Assembly: GCF_005818865.1 (NCBI RefSeq)
Contig: NZ_VBRY01000001.1
Span: 186,001 to 250,000, forward strand
Direction of reading: 5' to 3'
Length of the DNA stretch: 64,000 nucleotides
Origin: Mariprofundus erugo
GTDB lineage: Bacteria; Pseudomonadota; Zetaproteobacteria; Mariprofundales; Mariprofundaceae
The notes under the pieces were generated by a model. That model was not told the origin of the DNA. It did not search any database and saw only the letters and a program-made list of their open reading frames with translations. Of this stretch, positions 26,063-35,893 are shown piece by piece. Every line of letters begins with the position of its first letter. Within the stretch, counting starts at the first letter, position 1. A program made the translations under genes and the position numbers.

Positions 26063-27314
26063 TAGTGGTGACAATACCTTGTACTGTTCGTTCTGTGGCA
26101 AGTCCCAGCATGATGTGAAAAAACTGATTGCCGGTCCGACCGTATTTATCTGTGATGAATGTATTGAGCTGTGCAATGAGATTATCGTTGAAGAGCTTGC
26201 CGGTAATCAGAAAGAGGAAAAGTCTGACAAGGGACTGCCCAAGCCTGCTGAAATCAAGGCCTACCTTGATGACTATGTGATTGGTCAGGAGGGGCCCAAG
26301 CGCCTTCTCTCCGTGGCTGTATATAACCACTACAAACGCCTGGCTCACAACCGGAAGGATGAAGTGGAAATCTCCAAGAGTAATGTGCTTCTGCTCGGGC
26401 CGACCGGTTGCGGCAAGACCCTGCTGGCACAGACGCTGGCACGCGTGTTTGATGTGCCGTTTGTGATGGCGGATGCTACCACGCTGACCGAGGCCGGTTA
26501 TGTCGGTGAGGATGTTGAAAATATCATTCTCAAGCTGTTGCAGGCGGCCGATTACGATGTGGAGAAGGCCCAGCGCGGCATTGTCTATATCGACGAGGTC
26601 GACAAGCTTTCACGCAAGGCGGAAGGGCCATCGATTACCCGTGACGTATCCGGTGAGGGTGTACAGCAGGCGCTGCTGAAGCTGATCGAAGGTACGGTAG
26701 CAGCGGTACCGCCACAGGGCGGGCGCAAGCATCCGCAGCAGGAGTTCCTGCAGGTGGATACGACCAATATTCTGTTTGTTCTCGGTGGTGCTTTTTCCGG
26801 GCTTGAGAAGCTGATCGAAAGCAAGGGTAAACAGCGTTCGATCGGGTTCGGTGCCAGCGTCAGCTCCGAAGATGAAAAGGATATTGGCGAGATTCTCAGC
26901 CATGTGGAGCCGGAAGATCTGATTAAATTCGGTCTGATTCCCGAGCTGGTCGGGCGTTTGCCTGCCGTTGCAACCCTGACGCATCTTGATAAAGCGGCGC
27001 TGTTGCGGATTCTTAAAGAGCCCAAAAACGCCCTGATCAAGCAGTATCAGGCTCTGATGAAATATGACGGTGTAGAGCTGAGCTTTACCGATGACGCGCT
27101 GGAGGCAATTGCTGAAAAAGCACTGGCGCGCAAAACAGGTGCCCGCGGTCTGCGTGCCATTATGGAATCGGTCATGCTGGATACCATGTACGATGTGCCG
27201 AGCATGACCCATGTTGAAAAGTGTCTTGTGAATGGCGATGCCATTGCCGGGCGCGGAAAACCGATATTGGTGCTGCAGGGTGATGACGCAGTAAGGGCCG
27301 AGGCTGCTTCCTGA
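26046..27314 (+). CDS. clpX: ClpX, AAA+ unfoldase of ClpXP
   Basis: Recognises and unfolds substrates, feeding them to ClpP. The start ATG 26046 lies inside the clpP end and is preceded by GGAGG in clpP, so expression is translationally coupled. An N-terminal zinc-binding domain has four Cys ([21 protein letters not shown]). Walker A is [14 protein letters not shown], Walker [11 protein letters not shown], the pore loop [10 protein letters not shown], the IGF loop SIGFGAS for ClpP docking, and sensor 2 [10 protein letters not shown]. Length, 422 residues, is normal. Confidence 0.98.
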   Translation: MSTQNNSGDNTLYCSFCGKSQHDVKKLIAGPTVFICDECIELCNEIIVEELAGNQKEEKSDKGLPKPAEIKAYLDDYVIGQEGPKRLLSVAVYNHYKRLAHNRKDEVEISKSNVLLLGPTGCGKTLLAQTLARVFDVPFVMADATTLTEAGYVGEDVENIILKLLQAADYDVEKAQRGIVYIDEVDKLSRKAEGPSITRDVSGEGVQQALLKLIEGTVAAVPPQGGRKHPQQEFLQVDTTNILFVLGGAFSGLEKLIESKGKQRSIGFGASVSSEDEKDIGEILSHVEPEDLIKFGLIPELVGRLPAVATLTHLDKAALLRILKEPKNALIKQYQALMKYDGVELSFTDDALEAIAEKALARKTGARGLRAIMESVMLDTMYDVPSMTHVEKCLVNGDAIAGRGKPILVLQGDDAVRAEAAS

Positions 27315-27322
27315 GTTACGTC

Positions 27323-27367
27323 GCCCGGCAGTTACTGCCGGGCTGCCCGTTTGTAGTGCGGGCAGCC
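27323..27367 (+). other. Two overlapping hairpins between clpX and lon
   Basis: GCCCGGCAG-TTA-CTGCCGGGC (27323-27343) is a perfect 9-bp stem; GGCTGCCCG (27341-27349) pairs with CGGGCAGCC (27359-27367). The two share three bases, so they largely exclude each other. Neither has a T-run. They may be an mRNA processing or attenuation structure ahead of lon. Confidence 0.5.
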
Positions 27368-27407
27368 TTCGAATTGTCGACTGCATCTTATCTACCAGGA
27401 GAATTAC

Positions 27408-29846
27408 GTGGCTGAATGGACCAACGAAGGACGTGATGTGAACGACGGGGGTCAGGCTTCAGCCGGTGCATTGCCGGTATTGCCATTAAGAGATATTGTC
27501 GTTTTCCCATATATGATTGTACCGCTGTTTGTCGGGCGGGAAAAGTCGGTCAGGGCACTGGAGCAGGTGATGGCTTCCGGTAAAAAGGTCCTGTTGCTGG
27601 CCCAGAAGGATGCGGCCCTCGATGATCCGAAGGCGGATGATCTCTATACGGTGGGTACCATCGGCAATATTCTGCAGTTGCTGAAGCTGCCTGATGGCAC
27701 CATCAAGGTGCTGGTTGAGGGTGGCGAGCGTGTGGTTGTCCGCGACATGAATGCCGATGGCGAATGTCTGGTGGCTCATTATGACCGTATGCCTGAATCC
27801 GATGTGCAGCCGCGTGAGCTTGATGCTGTTGCCCAGTCGATCATTCAGCAGTTTGATGCCTATGTGAAGCTGAACAAGAAGCTGCCGCCGGAAGTCATGG
27901 TGGCCGTTTCCGCAGTTGAAGAGCCGGATAAGCTGGCCGATACCATTGCCTCCCATCTGAATCTGAAAATTGAAGACAAGCAGGCTCTGCTTGAAATGCC
28001 GGCGGTGATTGATCGACTGGAACAGCTGTTCATCCATATGGAAGACGAGATGGAGCTGTTGCAGGTCGACAAGCGCATCCGTGGCCGGGTTAAACGGCAG
28101 ATGGAAAAGAGTCAGCGTGAGTATTACCTCTCCGAACAGATGAAGGCGATCCAGAAAGAGCTTGGCGATGAGGATGGCGAAGGCGACCTGCAGCGTCTGG
28201 AAGAGCGTATACGCTCGGCCGGTATGAATGCCGAGGCTGCAGCGAAGGCTGAAGCCGAGCTCAAACGCCTGAAGATGATGCCGGGCATGAGTGCCGAGGC
28301 AACAGTGGTGCGCAACTACCTCGACTGGCTGGTTGATATCCCGTGGAGCAAGCGCAGCCGGGTCAGTCGTGATCTGTCGGTGGCCGAGGCCGTGCTTGAA
28401 GCCGATCATTATGGCCTGGAAAAAGTGAAAGAGCGCATTCTTGAGCATCTGGCCGTATTGCGGCTGGTGCGCAATATGAAGGGACCCATCCTCTGTTTTG
28501 TCGGCCCTCCGGGTGTCGGAAAAACATCGCTCGCCTGCTCGATTGCACGGGCGACCAAGCGTAAATATGTGCGTATGAGTCTGGGTGGTGTGCGTGATGA
28601 GGCGGAAATTCGCGGTCATCGCCGTACCTATATCGGCTCGATGCCGGGCAAGGTGATTCAGTCGATGAAGAAGGCGGGCACAAAGAACCCGCTGATTCTT
28701 CTCGATGAGATCGACAAACTGGGCGCTGATTTCCGCGGCGATCCGTCAGCTGCGCTGCTTGAGGTGCTTGATCCCGAGCAGAATCATTCATTTAACGATC
28801 ACTATATGGAGGTCGACTATGACCTCTCTGAAGTGATGTTTATTACCACGGCAAACAGTCTGAATATACCGGGTCCGTTGCTGGACCGTATGGAGATTAT
28901 TCGCATCTCCGGCTATACAGAGCAGGAAAAGCTGGAGATCGCCCGCCGTTATCTGTTGAAGAAACAGCGGGAAAACCACGGTTTGAAAGAGCGCCAGCTG
29001 CAGCTGGGTGACGATGCGCTGCTTGAGGTGATTCGTTACTACACCCGCGAAGCCGGTGTGCGAGGTCTTTCACGCGAGCTGGCCCGTCTGTGCCGGAAGG
29101 TGGCCCACAAGCTGGTCCACTCCGGCGAGGATCAGGCGATTCAGCTTGCCGCCGCCGATATAGAGGCATACCTCGGTGTGCATAAATATCGCTTTGGTCT
29201 TGCTGAAACAGAGGATCAGATCGGTGTGGTTACCGGACTTGCCTGGACGGAAGTCGGGGGCGAGCTGTTGCAGATCGAGACTGCCCTGATGCCTGGTAAA
29301 GGTAAGCTGACGGTGACCGGGCAACTCGGCGATGTGATGCAGGAATCGATTCAGGCGGCACTGACCTATGTGCGTTCACGAGCGTCACAGCTTGGCTTGA
29401 AGCCCGACTTTCATCAGAAGGTCGATATTCATGTGCACGTGCCGGAAGGGGCGATTCCCAAGGATGGTCCATCTGCCGGTCTTGGTATGGCAACCTCGAT
29501 CGTTTCGGCATTGACCGGTATTCCCGTGCGTCGTGATGTTTGCATGACCGGTGAAATTACGCTCAGGGGTAAGGCCTTGCCTATTGGTGGTCTTAAGGAG
29601 AAGTTGCTGGCGGCCCATCGTGGCGGTCTGACAGTGGCGATCATCCCTGAAGAAAATGTGAAGGATCTGAAGGATATTCATGCCGATGTTCTGGGTAATC
29701 TGACGATCCATGCAGTAAGCCATATGGACGCTGTGCTCGAGCATGCCTTGACTAGGCTTCCTGCTGGTATGAGTATCCCCGCAAGTTTTGTGCCGGGGAG
29801 CGTTGCCGACATCTATCTGGATGACAGTGCAACGGTGGCACACTGA
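27408..29846 (+). CDS. lon: Lon ATP-dependent protease
   Basis: Cytoplasmic quality-control protease with ATPase and peptidase in one chain of 812 residues. Translation starts at GTG 27408, seven bases after AGGAG. It has the N-terminal LAN domain ([26 protein letters not shown]), coiled-coil linker ([15 protein letters not shown]), Walker [12 protein letters not shown], Walker [12 protein letters not shown], and the C-terminal serine-lysine peptidase domain with [15 protein letters not shown] (catalytic Ser) and [13 protein letters not shown] (catalytic Lys). Followed by hupB. Confidence 0.98.
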   Translation: MAEWTNEGRDVNDGGQASAGALPVLPLRDIVVFPYMIVPLFVGREKSVRALEQVMASGKKVLLLAQKDAALDDPKADDLYTVGTIGNILQLLKLPDGTIKVLVEGGERVVVRDMNADGECLVAHYDRMPESDVQPRELDAVAQSIIQQFDAYVKLNKKLPPEVMVAVSAVEEPDKLADTIASHLNLKIEDKQALLEMPAVIDRLEQLFIHMEDEMELLQVDKRIRGRVKRQMEKSQREYYLSEQMKAIQKELGDEDGEGDLQRLEERIRSAGMNAEAAAKAEAELKRLKMMPGMSAEATVVRNYLDWLVDIPWSKRSRVSRDLSVAEAVLEADHYGLEKVKERILEHLAVLRLVRNMKGPILCFVGPPGVGKTSLACSIARATKRKYVRMSLGGVRDEAEIRGHRRTYIGSMPGKVIQSMKKAGTKNPLILLDEIDKLGADFRGDPSAALLEVLDPEQNHSFNDHYMEVDYDLSEVMFITTANSLNIPGPLLDRMEIIRISGYTEQEKLEIARRYLLKKQRENHGLKERQLQLGDDALLEVIRYYTREAGVRGLSRELARLCRKVAHKLVHSGEDQAIQLAAADIEAYLGVHKYRFGLAETEDQIGVVTGLAWTEVGGELLQIETALMPGKGKLTVTGQLGDVMQESIQAALTYVRSRASQLGLKPDFHQKVDIHVHVPEGAIPKDGPSAGLGMATSIVSALTGIPVRRDVCMTGEITLRGKALPIGGLKEKLLAAHRGGLTVAIIPEENVKDLKDIHADVLGNLTIHAVSHMDAVLEHALTRLPAGMSIPASFVPGSVADIYLDDSATVAH

Positions 29847-29865
29847 ATATAAACAAAAAAATCGG

Positions 29866-29896
29866 TTGACAGGATATGGGGTGCACTGCGTATAGT
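29866..29896 (+). promoter_or_regulatory. Probable sigma70 promoter of hupB
   Basis: TTGACA (29866-29871) and TATAGT (29891-29896) have near-consensus sequences but a long 19-bp spacer. They lie 32 nt before the start codon of hupB. Confidence 0.5.
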
Positions 29897-29928
29897 TCGC
29901 CACCCATTGAACGCAGCGGGAGGAATAA

Positions 29929-30201
29929 TTGAATAAAGCAGATTTGATTAATCATGTAGCCGAATCAGCTAACCTTAGCAAAGCTGCAGCTGGTGAAGCT
30001 GTTGAAGCTGTGCTGGGTGGAATCTCTGGTGCGTTGGCCAATGGAAATACTGTAAGCCTCGTAGGCTTTGGTACATTCTCGGTTGCAGAGCGGGCTGCTC
30101 GTACAGCGCGTAATCCTCGTACCGGTGATGCTATTGAAGTAGGTGCCTCCAAGGCGCCGAAGTTCAAGGCTGGCAAGGCACTGAAAGACGCAGTTAAGTA
30201 A
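29929..30201 (+). CDS. hupB: HU-beta histone-like DNA-binding protein
   Basis: A 90-residue nucleoid protein that bends and wraps DNA. It begins at a TTG codon, six bases after a strong GGGAGG. The fold is fully recognisable: MNKADLINHVAESANLSKA, the signature GFGTFSVAERAARTARNPRTG (DNA-binding arms) and the end APKFKAGKALKDAVK. The position after lon is conserved in many proteobacteria. Confidence 0.98.
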   Translation: MNKADLINHVAESANLSKAAAGEAVEAVLGGISGALANGNTVSLVGFGTFSVAERAARTARNPRTGDAIEVGASKAPKFKAGKALKDAVK

Positions 30202-30229
30202 CACGGTGGCGGGGTTCCCCGTCATCTGA

Positions 30230-30254
30230 AACAGGAAGTCCATTCCTGTTTTGT
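30230..30254 (+). terminator. Terminator after hupB
   Basis: ACAGGAA (30231-30237) and TTCCTGT (30243-30249) form a 7-bp stem with a five-base loop, followed by TTTTGTT. It stands between hupB and tRNA-Val. Confidence 0.6.
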
Positions 30255-30257
30255 TAA

Positions 30258-30333
30258 GGGCGAATAGCTCAGCTGGGAGAGCAACGGTCTTACAAACCGT
30301 AGGTCACAGGTTCGATCCCTGTTTCGCCCACCA
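30258..30333 (+). tRNA. tRNA-Val (anticodon TAC), copy 2
   Basis: 76 nt with encoded CCA, anticodon loop CTTACAA, identical to the minus-strand copy at 22125-22200. It begins four bases after the hupB terminator. Confidence 0.97.
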
Positions 30334-30381
30334 TTAAGACACTTGTGAAAGCGTCTTAAATCAAATCAGTCAAAATAATGG

Positions 30382-30410
30382 TTGATTTGTCGGGAACGCC
30401 TGATTATAGT
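30382..30410 (+). promoter_or_regulatory. Sigma70 promoter of tRNA-Asp
   Basis: TTGATT (30382-30387), a 17-bp spacer, and TATAGT (30405-30410), followed by a GCGCCCC stretch that looks like a stringent-control discriminator. The tRNA starts 42 nt further on. Confidence 0.65.
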
Positions 30411-30452
30411 GCGCCCCGTTGAAACGAGAAGCTGCTAACGCAGTAACTCACT

Positions 30453-30529
30453 GGAGCGGTAGTTCAGTTGGTTAGAATGCCGGCCTGTCACGCCGGAGGT
30501 CGCGGGTTCGAGTCCCGTCCGCTCCGCCA
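30453..30529 (+). tRNA. tRNA-Asp (anticodon GTC)
   Basis: 77 nt with encoded CCA. Acceptor GGAGCGG pairs with CCGCTCC, D-loop AGTTCAGTTGGTTAGAAT, anticodon stem-loop GCCGGCCTGTCACGCCGG (anticodon GTC), T-arm CGGGTTCGAGTCCCG. Confidence 0.97.
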
Positions 30530-30535
30530 CACCAA

Positions 30536-30571
30536 GCCCCGCGTTACCTGATGGTAGCGCGGGGCTTTTTT
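30536..30571 (+). terminator. Strong terminator after tRNA-Asp
   Basis: GCCCCGCG (30536-30543) pairs with CGCGGGGC (30558-30565), with additional TACC/GGTA pairs inside, followed by TTTTTT. Confidence 0.9.
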
Positions 30572-30754
30572 GTTTGGGGACACTTTTTTTGGGTTTCCTA
30601 TTCTGATGTCAGTCCGTTAACGTTTCCGCCAGCGCCGCATGTAACATGCTTCTGCTGCATGTCGCTGCTATGATGCCGCTTCTGCAAGGCCGGAAGCCGG
30701 ATCAGTACAGGTGGACTGGCAGCACACGCTCATAAGTCCCGACTGGAGGTTATG

Positions 30755-32122
30755 ATGAATGCTTTGGAACGGAAGGCGGTAATTCCTCTCGCAGGGATTT
30801 ACGGCCTGCGTATGCTCGGTCTGTTTCTTATCCTTCCTGTTTTTTCCCTGTATGCAGATGGTCTTGATGGCGTTACCCCGACCCTGATCGGTCTGGCGCT
30901 CGGTGCATATGGCTTTACCATGGCCATGTTTCAAATTCCTTTTGGCTGGATGTCCGACCGCATCGGTCGCAAGCCGGTCATTACCGCCGGACTGCTGATC
31001 TTTGCTGTGGGTAGCGTTGTGGCAGCGATGGCTGACTCTATCTGGGGCGTGATTATCGGCCGGGCGCTGCAGGGAGCAGGTGCGATTGCTGCAGCGATGA
31101 TGGCGCTGCTTGCTGATCTGACCCGTGAAGAGATTCGCAGCAAGGCGATGGCGGTGATTGGCATGACCATCGGTATGTCGTTTACCGTGGCACTGATTGC
31201 GGGGCCGTTGCTCGATCACTGGATTGGTGTGCCGGGTATCTTCTGGCTCACCGGTTTGTTTGCTCTGTTGGGAATTGCAGTACTCTACTGGATGGTTCCC
31301 AATCCTGATCACAGCTCGTTGCATCGGGATGTGGTTTCAAGGCCGGGAGAGTTCGGACGGATCCTTTCCAATCCCCAGCTGCTGCGCCTTGATCTCGGTA
31401 TCATGCTGCTGCACGGCATTATGACAGCCATGTTTATCGCGTTGCCGTTTGTGTTGCGGGACCATCTGTCGATTGCATCCGCCAGCCATCCCTGGGTCTA
31501 TCTGCCGGTGCTGGTGGTTGCCATGGGCGTGATGGTGCCACTGATCATCATGGCTGAGAAAAAGGGGAAAATGAAACAGGTTTTCCTCGCCTGTATTACG
31601 ATGATTGCACTTGCCTGTGGCATGCTGGGCTTGCTGCATGATTCTTTAACCAGTGTGATCGCCGGTCTGTTTCTGTTTTTTGTTGCATATAATGTGCTGG
31701 AAGCGACGCTGCCATCTCTGATTTCGAGGATGGCACCGATCGACGCCAAGGGAACGGCGATGGGCGTATATTCGACCTCCCAGTTCTTTGGCGCCTTTCT
31801 CGGTGGCGCCGGTGGAGGCTGGTGTTATGGCCATTATGATGTGCAGGGTGTGTTTTTCTCTGCCGCAGCGATAGCACTGCTCTGGCTGGTTGTTGCCCTC
31901 GGTATGCGCATGCCGGTGATGCGCTCGGCGATGATGCTGCATGTTGCCTCGGACGCAGATGGCCCGGCCCTCGAGGCGGCGCTGCTGCAGGTGGCCGGCA
32001 TCTATGAGGCCAGGGTGGTACCGGAAGAGAACGTGGCTTTTTTACGTGTGGATAAGAAACTGTTTGACCGGGCGGCAGTGGATGCGCTGCTCGGAGTAAC
32101 GGTGAATGGTCAGGATGACTGA
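30755..32122 (+). CDS. MFS transporter with C-terminal YAM-like domain (YajR-type)
   Basis: A drug/H+ antiporter-like transporter of about 455 residues. ATG 30755 is preferred over the adjacent ATG 30752 because GGAGG then has five-base spacing. Twelve membrane segments are readable, with the MFS loop 2-3 motif GWMSDRIGRKPVI and motif C-like GMTIGMSFTVALIAGPLLD. After the last helix comes a cytosolic tail of about 65 residues (SDADGPALEAALLQVAGIYEARVVPEENVAFLRVD) that looks like the ferredoxin-like YAM domain of E. coli YajR. The substrate is unknown. The stop overlaps the region of the gpmI ribosome-binding site, suggesting co-transcription. Confidence 0.88.
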   Translation: MNALERKAVIPLAGIYGLRMLGLFLILPVFSLYADGLDGVTPTLIGLALGAYGFTMAMFQIPFGWMSDRIGRKPVITAGLLIFAVGSVVAAMADSIWGVIIGRALQGAGAIAAAMMALLADLTREEIRSKAMAVIGMTIGMSFTVALIAGPLLDHWIGVPGIFWLTGLFALLGIAVLYWMVPNPDHSSLHRDVVSRPGEFGRILSNPQLLRLDLGIMLLHGIMTAMFIALPFVLRDHLSIASASHPWVYLPVLVVAMGVMVPLIIMAEKKGKMKQVFLACITMIALACGMLGLLHDSLTSVIAGLFLFFVAYNVLEATLPSLISRMAPIDAKGTAMGVYSTSQFFGAFLGGAGGGWCYGHYDVQGVFFSAAAIALLWLVVALGMRMPVMRSAMMLHVASDADGPALEAALLQVAGIYEARVVPEENVAFLRVDKKLFDRAAVDALLGVTVNGQDD

Positions 32123-32132
32123 GGAGCTTTCA

Positions 32133-33809
32133 TTGAATATGCAACACCCCCCTGTAGAAACCAATCACGCCATTCTGGGCAGCTGCCCGGGGCCTGTGCT
32201 GCTGTTGATTATGGATGGCTGGGGCGTCGGCTCCGGTGGTCCTGAAGACGCCATTGCCCGTGCCAATACACCGGTTTTTGATCGTCTGTGGCGCGATTAT
32301 GCCCATACGGAGCTGATGACGCATGGCCACTATGTCGGACTTCCATCCGGCAAGGATATGGGCGGCTCGGAAGTAGGACATTTGACGATGGGGGCCGGTC
32401 AGATTCTTGATCAGGGGCCAACCCGTATCAATAAAGCAATCGCTGACGGTTCCTTCTATCACTCTGAAGCGTTGCAGCAGGTGCTCTCCATTGAGCAGGG
32501 GGCGGCGCTACATTTGCTCGGTCTGTTGTCCGACGGAAACATTCACTCGCATCTGGACCACTTTAAAGCGCTGATTGATATCGCTTTTGAGCGTGGTATT
32601 CGTCGCCTCTATGTGCACGCGCTGCTTGATGGGCGCGATGTGGCGATTCAGTCGGCGCAAAACTATGTGGCAGTGCTTGAGTCGGTTTTTGCCACCATTA
32701 ACAGCCATGAGGGCTTCCATTATGCTTTTGCCTCCGGTGGCGGGCGCGAGCGGATCATCATGGATCGTGATCGTGACTGGTCGAAGGTGGAGGCGGGCTG
32801 GAACCTGATGGTGCATGGCTGTGGTGAGGCCCGTTTCCCTTCCATGATGGCGGCGATTGCCTATTTCAGAGCGCAGGATGCAGGGCTGGTGGATCAGGAT
32901 ATGCCAGGCTTTGTGATTGTCGGCTCGGATGATGTGCCGGTCGGTACCATTCGCGATGGTGATGCCGTGGTGATGGTCAATTTCCGCGGTGATCGTGCGA
33001 TTGAGGTGACCGAGGCCTTTGAGCTGGATGATTTCGATGGATTTGATCGTGGTGTGCGGCCCGATGTGATCTATGCCGGTATGATGGTCTATGATGAGGA
33101 CCGCAATCTTCCCGACCTGCAGCTGATGGGGCCGACCAAGGTGGCAGAGCCATTTGGTAAACGTGTGCTTGAGATGGGAATCAGGCAGTTTCGACTGACC
33201 GAAACCCAGAAATACCCTCATGTGACCTTCTTTTTTAATGGCGGTTATCGCCAGCCGCTTGATCCTGCCATGGAGGATTACATTCTGATTCAGTCGGATC
33301 GCGGGGTATCGTTTGCGGATGCACCGCAGATGAAGTCGGCTGAAATCGCGGATAAGGCGGTGGAACTGATTGAGTCGGGGCGCTATGGCTTTGGTCTGAT
33401 CAATTTTGCCAACGCCGATATGGTGGGCCATTGCGGCAAGATTGAGCCTGCGATCGCAGCCATTGAGGCGGTGGATGAGGCGGTAGGGCGGATCATCGAT
33501 GCCCTGCAGAAGTGCGGTGGCCGTGCGCTGATTACTGCTGACCATGGCAATGCCGAAGAGATGCAGGTGTTTGATAAGGCGGGGCATGCCGAAGCCTCAA
33601 CCAAGCATTCCATTAATCCGGTTCCATGCATTCTTTTTGATCCGACATTTGATGGCAGCTACAGCCTGCGTCAGCCTCGTGATGGCGACACTACCGCCAT
33701 TCGCCCCGGACTTTCACATCTGGCAGCGACACTTTATGCCATGATGGGGCAATTGCCGCCGGCAGATTTCAACCCTTCGCTGATTGAGCCGGTCTCCTTT
33801 TTATCGTAG
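32133..33809 (+). CDS. gpmI: 2,3-bisphosphoglycerate-independent phosphoglycerate mutase
   Basis: Interconverts 3- and 2-phosphoglycerate through a phosphoserine in an alkaline-phosphatase-like fold, using two manganese ions. The start is uncertain: TTG 32133 has GAGGAG six bases before it, while ATG 32139 is two codons later. Metal and active-site motifs are LLLIMDGWGVGSGG, MGGSEVGHLTMGAG (catalytic Ser), LLGLLSDGNIHSH, HALLDGRDV, FASGGGRERIIMDRDRDW, MVNFRGDRA, NFANADMVGHCG and ITADHGNAEEM. About 558 residues, slightly longer than usual through its N-terminal extension. Confidence 0.96.
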   Translation: MNMQHPPVETNHAILGSCPGPVLLLIMDGWGVGSGGPEDAIARANTPVFDRLWRDYAHTELMTHGHYVGLPSGKDMGGSEVGHLTMGAGQILDQGPTRINKAIADGSFYHSEALQQVLSIEQGAALHLLGLLSDGNIHSHLDHFKALIDIAFERGIRRLYVHALLDGRDVAIQSAQNYVAVLESVFATINSHEGFHYAFASGGGRERIIMDRDRDWSKVEAGWNLMVHGCGEARFPSMMAAIAYFRAQDAGLVDQDMPGFVIVGSDDVPVGTIRDGDAVVMVNFRGDRAIEVTEAFELDDFDGFDRGVRPDVIYAGMMVYDEDRNLPDLQLMGPTKVAEPFGKRVLEMGIRQFRLTETQKYPHVTFFFNGGYRQPLDPAMEDYILIQSDRGVSFADAPQMKSAEIADKAVELIESGRYGFGLINFANADMVGHCGKIEPAIAAIEAVDEAVGRIIDALQKCGGRALITADHGNAEEMQVFDKAGHAEASTKHSINPVPCILFDPTFDGSYSLRQPRDGDTTAIRPGLSHLAATLYAMMGQLPPADFNPSLIEPVSFLS

Positions 33810-33930
33810 GGAATCTCCGTCTTTCTGTGGTGGCAGGGAGGTCCTGTTGCCGCGAGGGTGCAGAATATGCGCTTAGCCTGTTTATGATGATTATCCTATC
33901 ATGTGGGTGATTGGTAGCTAAAGGCAAATC

Positions 33931-33989
33931 CATGCTTTTGCCTTTGCGAGCTGATTTTTGCCGGGAAGGCAATCAATCAGCACCTCCTT
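33931..33989 (-). repeat. Dispersed intergenic repeat, copy D (partial, minus strand)
   Basis: On the minus strand, 57 nt from GGAGGTGCTGATT onward match the start of copy B (53286 onward) with six mismatches, including the block GGCAAAAATCAG. Similarity stops at about 33931, so only the first third of the unit is present. It ends 12 nt before the DUF4126 gene, where its AAGGAG/CTCCTT end sits beside that gene's ribosome-binding site. Confidence 0.75.
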
Positions 33990-34001
33990 AAGGAGAAGAC
34001 T

Positions 34002-34625
34002 ATGGAGCAGCTTGACCAGATTTCCCAGACTCTGGCAATGTCGATGGGAGCCGCGTGGGCGAGTGGCATAAACCTCTATGCGGCTATCCTGATGCTCGGG
34101 CTTATGGGGGCTACGGGCAATATTCAGCTGCCGCCGGGTCTTGAGATCCTGACCGATCCGATGGTGTTGTTTGCGGCAGGGGCGATGTATCTGACCGAGT
34201 TTGTCGCTGATAAAATTCCAGGTGTGGATACCGGTTGGGATGGCTTGCATACATTTATCCGTATCCCGGCCGGTGCGATGCTTGCTGCCGGTGCAGTTGG
34301 CGATGTTTCTCCTGCCCTGATGCTGGCGGCCGGTATCATGGGGGGAGGGCTTGCCGCCGGAACCCATGCCACCAAAGCAGGCTCCAGGGTGCTGATTAAT
34401 ACCTCTCCCGAACCATTCACCAATTGGGCCGCATCAGTCGGGGAGGATGTAATGGTGATTGCCGGTCTGTGGACGGCGCTCAATCACCCGACGCTTTATC
34501 TGCTGCTTCTGTTTGTCTTTATTCTGTTGATGATCTGGTTGTTGCCTCGTTTGTGGCGCGGAATTCACGCCATTTTCCGCAAGCTGGGCGAGTGGTTCGG
34601 TGGTAAAAAAGATCACTCCGACTGA
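34002..34625 (+). CDS. DUF4126 family membrane protein
   Basis: A 207-residue inner-membrane protein. It has the DUF4126 pattern: MSMGAAWASGINLYAAILMLGL, then DKIPGVDTGWDGLHTFIRIPAGAML, and GGGLAAGTHATKAGSRVLINTSPEPFTNW. Four to five hydrophobic segments are visible, the last at about residues 163-182, followed by a charged tail. AAGGAGAAGACT precedes the ATG. The family's function is unknown. Confidence 0.88.
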   Translation: MEQLDQISQTLAMSMGAAWASGINLYAAILMLGLMGATGNIQLPPGLEILTDPMVLFAAGAMYLTEFVADKIPGVDTGWDGLHTFIRIPAGAMLAAGAVGDVSPALMLAAGIMGGGLAAGTHATKAGSRVLINTSPEPFTNWAASVGEDVMVIAGLWTALNHPTLYLLLLFVFILLMIWLLPRLWRGIHAIFRKLGEWFGGKKDHSD

Positions 34626-34688
34626 GATTGCGCTTACTGCCGGTGTTTGATCAGCGAGCAACGGCAACAGGGCTGAAGTGGTGTGCCG

Positions 34689-35879
34689 CTACCTGGTCGC
34701 TGTCCCGTTTTTTTTCTCTGCCTGTGTGATCTGTTTGCTCAGTGCATCGGCGAGAAAAGCATTGGCAATCGGGCCGTGCTGGCTGCTTTTCAGTGCGCGG
34801 ATGTTTTCCATGGATTTTCTTGCCTGTATCGTATCTCCCCGGCGTACCCACGATTCGCCAGCACGATAATACCAGTTGGCGGCTTCATTGTTGTGGTTGC
34901 TGCCCCAGGTTCCGATACGGTACATATGGGCAAGGTTGAACTGCGCTGCCGGCTCTCCCTGCTCCGCCTCCCGGATAAACCATTCCAGAGCTTTGTCCGG
35001 GTCTTTTTCCAGTCCGGCTTCACCTTTCAGGTAGAGGACGGCCAGGTTGTGCTGGGCCAGCGGATGCCCTTCCCGGGCGGCGGTTTGCCACCATGATGCT
35101 GCTGCCAGCTTGTCTTTCCTGCTCTCTCCGGCTGCATACAGCTGACCGAGACAATAGGCTGCATCGGCATGACCATGGCGGGCGGCCTTTTCCAGCCACT
35201 GCATGGCCTTGCCGGTATCCTGAGGGAGCCCGCTGCCCTGATAATACATCAGGCCGATGGCATGTTGTGCTTCAGTGAGTCCCTGTTTGGCACTGAGCAT
35301 GAACATATTGGCTGCCAGCATCTCATCTTTGGCGATGCCCCTCCCCTCATAATACATCAGCCCCAGCAGATAGCGGGCATAACTGTCGCCGGCCAGTGCT
35401 TTTTCGAGATACTCGCGGAATAGCTGACTCTCTGCCGAAGGCGGCGGAGCGGAGCCTGTCTGCGGAGAGGAAGCTGAGGTGGCGGTTGAGAGCGGGGGAA
35501 GGATGGCTGTTCTGTGTATCGGTTGTGCAACAGGTTGATGTTGTTTTGCCGGCAGCAAGGGACGGGCGTTCTGTTTTTCCTTGCGCATAAAGTGCATTTT
35601 GTACTGAGCCGGCTCATAGCCGAGCTCGGCAGATTTGCTGAACCAGTCGATTGCCTGATTGCGGTTGGCCTCAACGCCCCGACCATGCAGGTACATCATT
35701 CCCAGTATGTAGCGGGCATGACCATCCCCTTCGTTGGCGGCAAGGTTGCAGGCCGGCAGTGCCTGCTCATAGGCGTGGATATAATATTGTTGCAGGCATG
35801 TGTCGGCCGGCCTTACCTCATCTGCCAGGGCAATGGCAGGCAGACACAGAAGGACGCCCGGAATAAGGCGGGGGTTCAA
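34689..35879 (-). CDS. Exported Sel1-repeat (TPR-like) protein
   Basis: A 396-residue protein with a signal peptide (IPGVLLCLPAIALA). Sel1-like repeats occur in two blocks: residues about 35-95 (ARYILGMMYLHGRGVEANRNQAIDW) and 165-345 (ARYLLGLMYYEGRGIAKD, AQHAIGLMYYQGSGLPQD, AAYCLGQLYAAGES, AQHNLAVLYLKGEAGLEKD, AQFNLAHMYRIGTW). A proline/serine-rich linker lies between the blocks. Such repeats mediate protein-protein contacts in the periplasm; a specific partner is not evident. It is followed on the same strand, after the next gene upstream, by a short gap of 14 nt to the phosphatase gene. Confidence 0.88.
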   Translation of the reverse strand: MNPRLIPGVLLCLPAIALADEVRPADTCLQQYYIHAYEQALPACNLAANEGDGHARYILGMMYLHGRGVEANRNQAIDWFSKSAELGYEPAQYKMHFMRKEKQNARPLLPAKQHQPVAQPIHRTAILPPLSTATSASSPQTGSAPPPSAESQLFREYLEKALAGDSYARYLLGLMYYEGRGIAKDEMLAANMFMLSAKQGLTEAQHAIGLMYYQGSGLPQDTGKAMQWLEKAARHGHADAAYCLGQLYAAGESRKDKLAAASWWQTAAREGHPLAQHNLAVLYLKGEAGLEKDPDKALEWFIREAEQGEPAAQFNLAHMYRIGTWGSNHNNEAANWYYRAGESWVRRGDTIQARKSMENIRALKSSQHGPIANAFLADALSKQITQAEKKNGTATR

Positions 35880-35893
35880 GGCTACATCGGCTC

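Noticed and set aside
32508-33587. 359-codon minus-strand frame opposite gpmI
   Set aside because: Antisense to all GpmI motifs; His-rich shadow.
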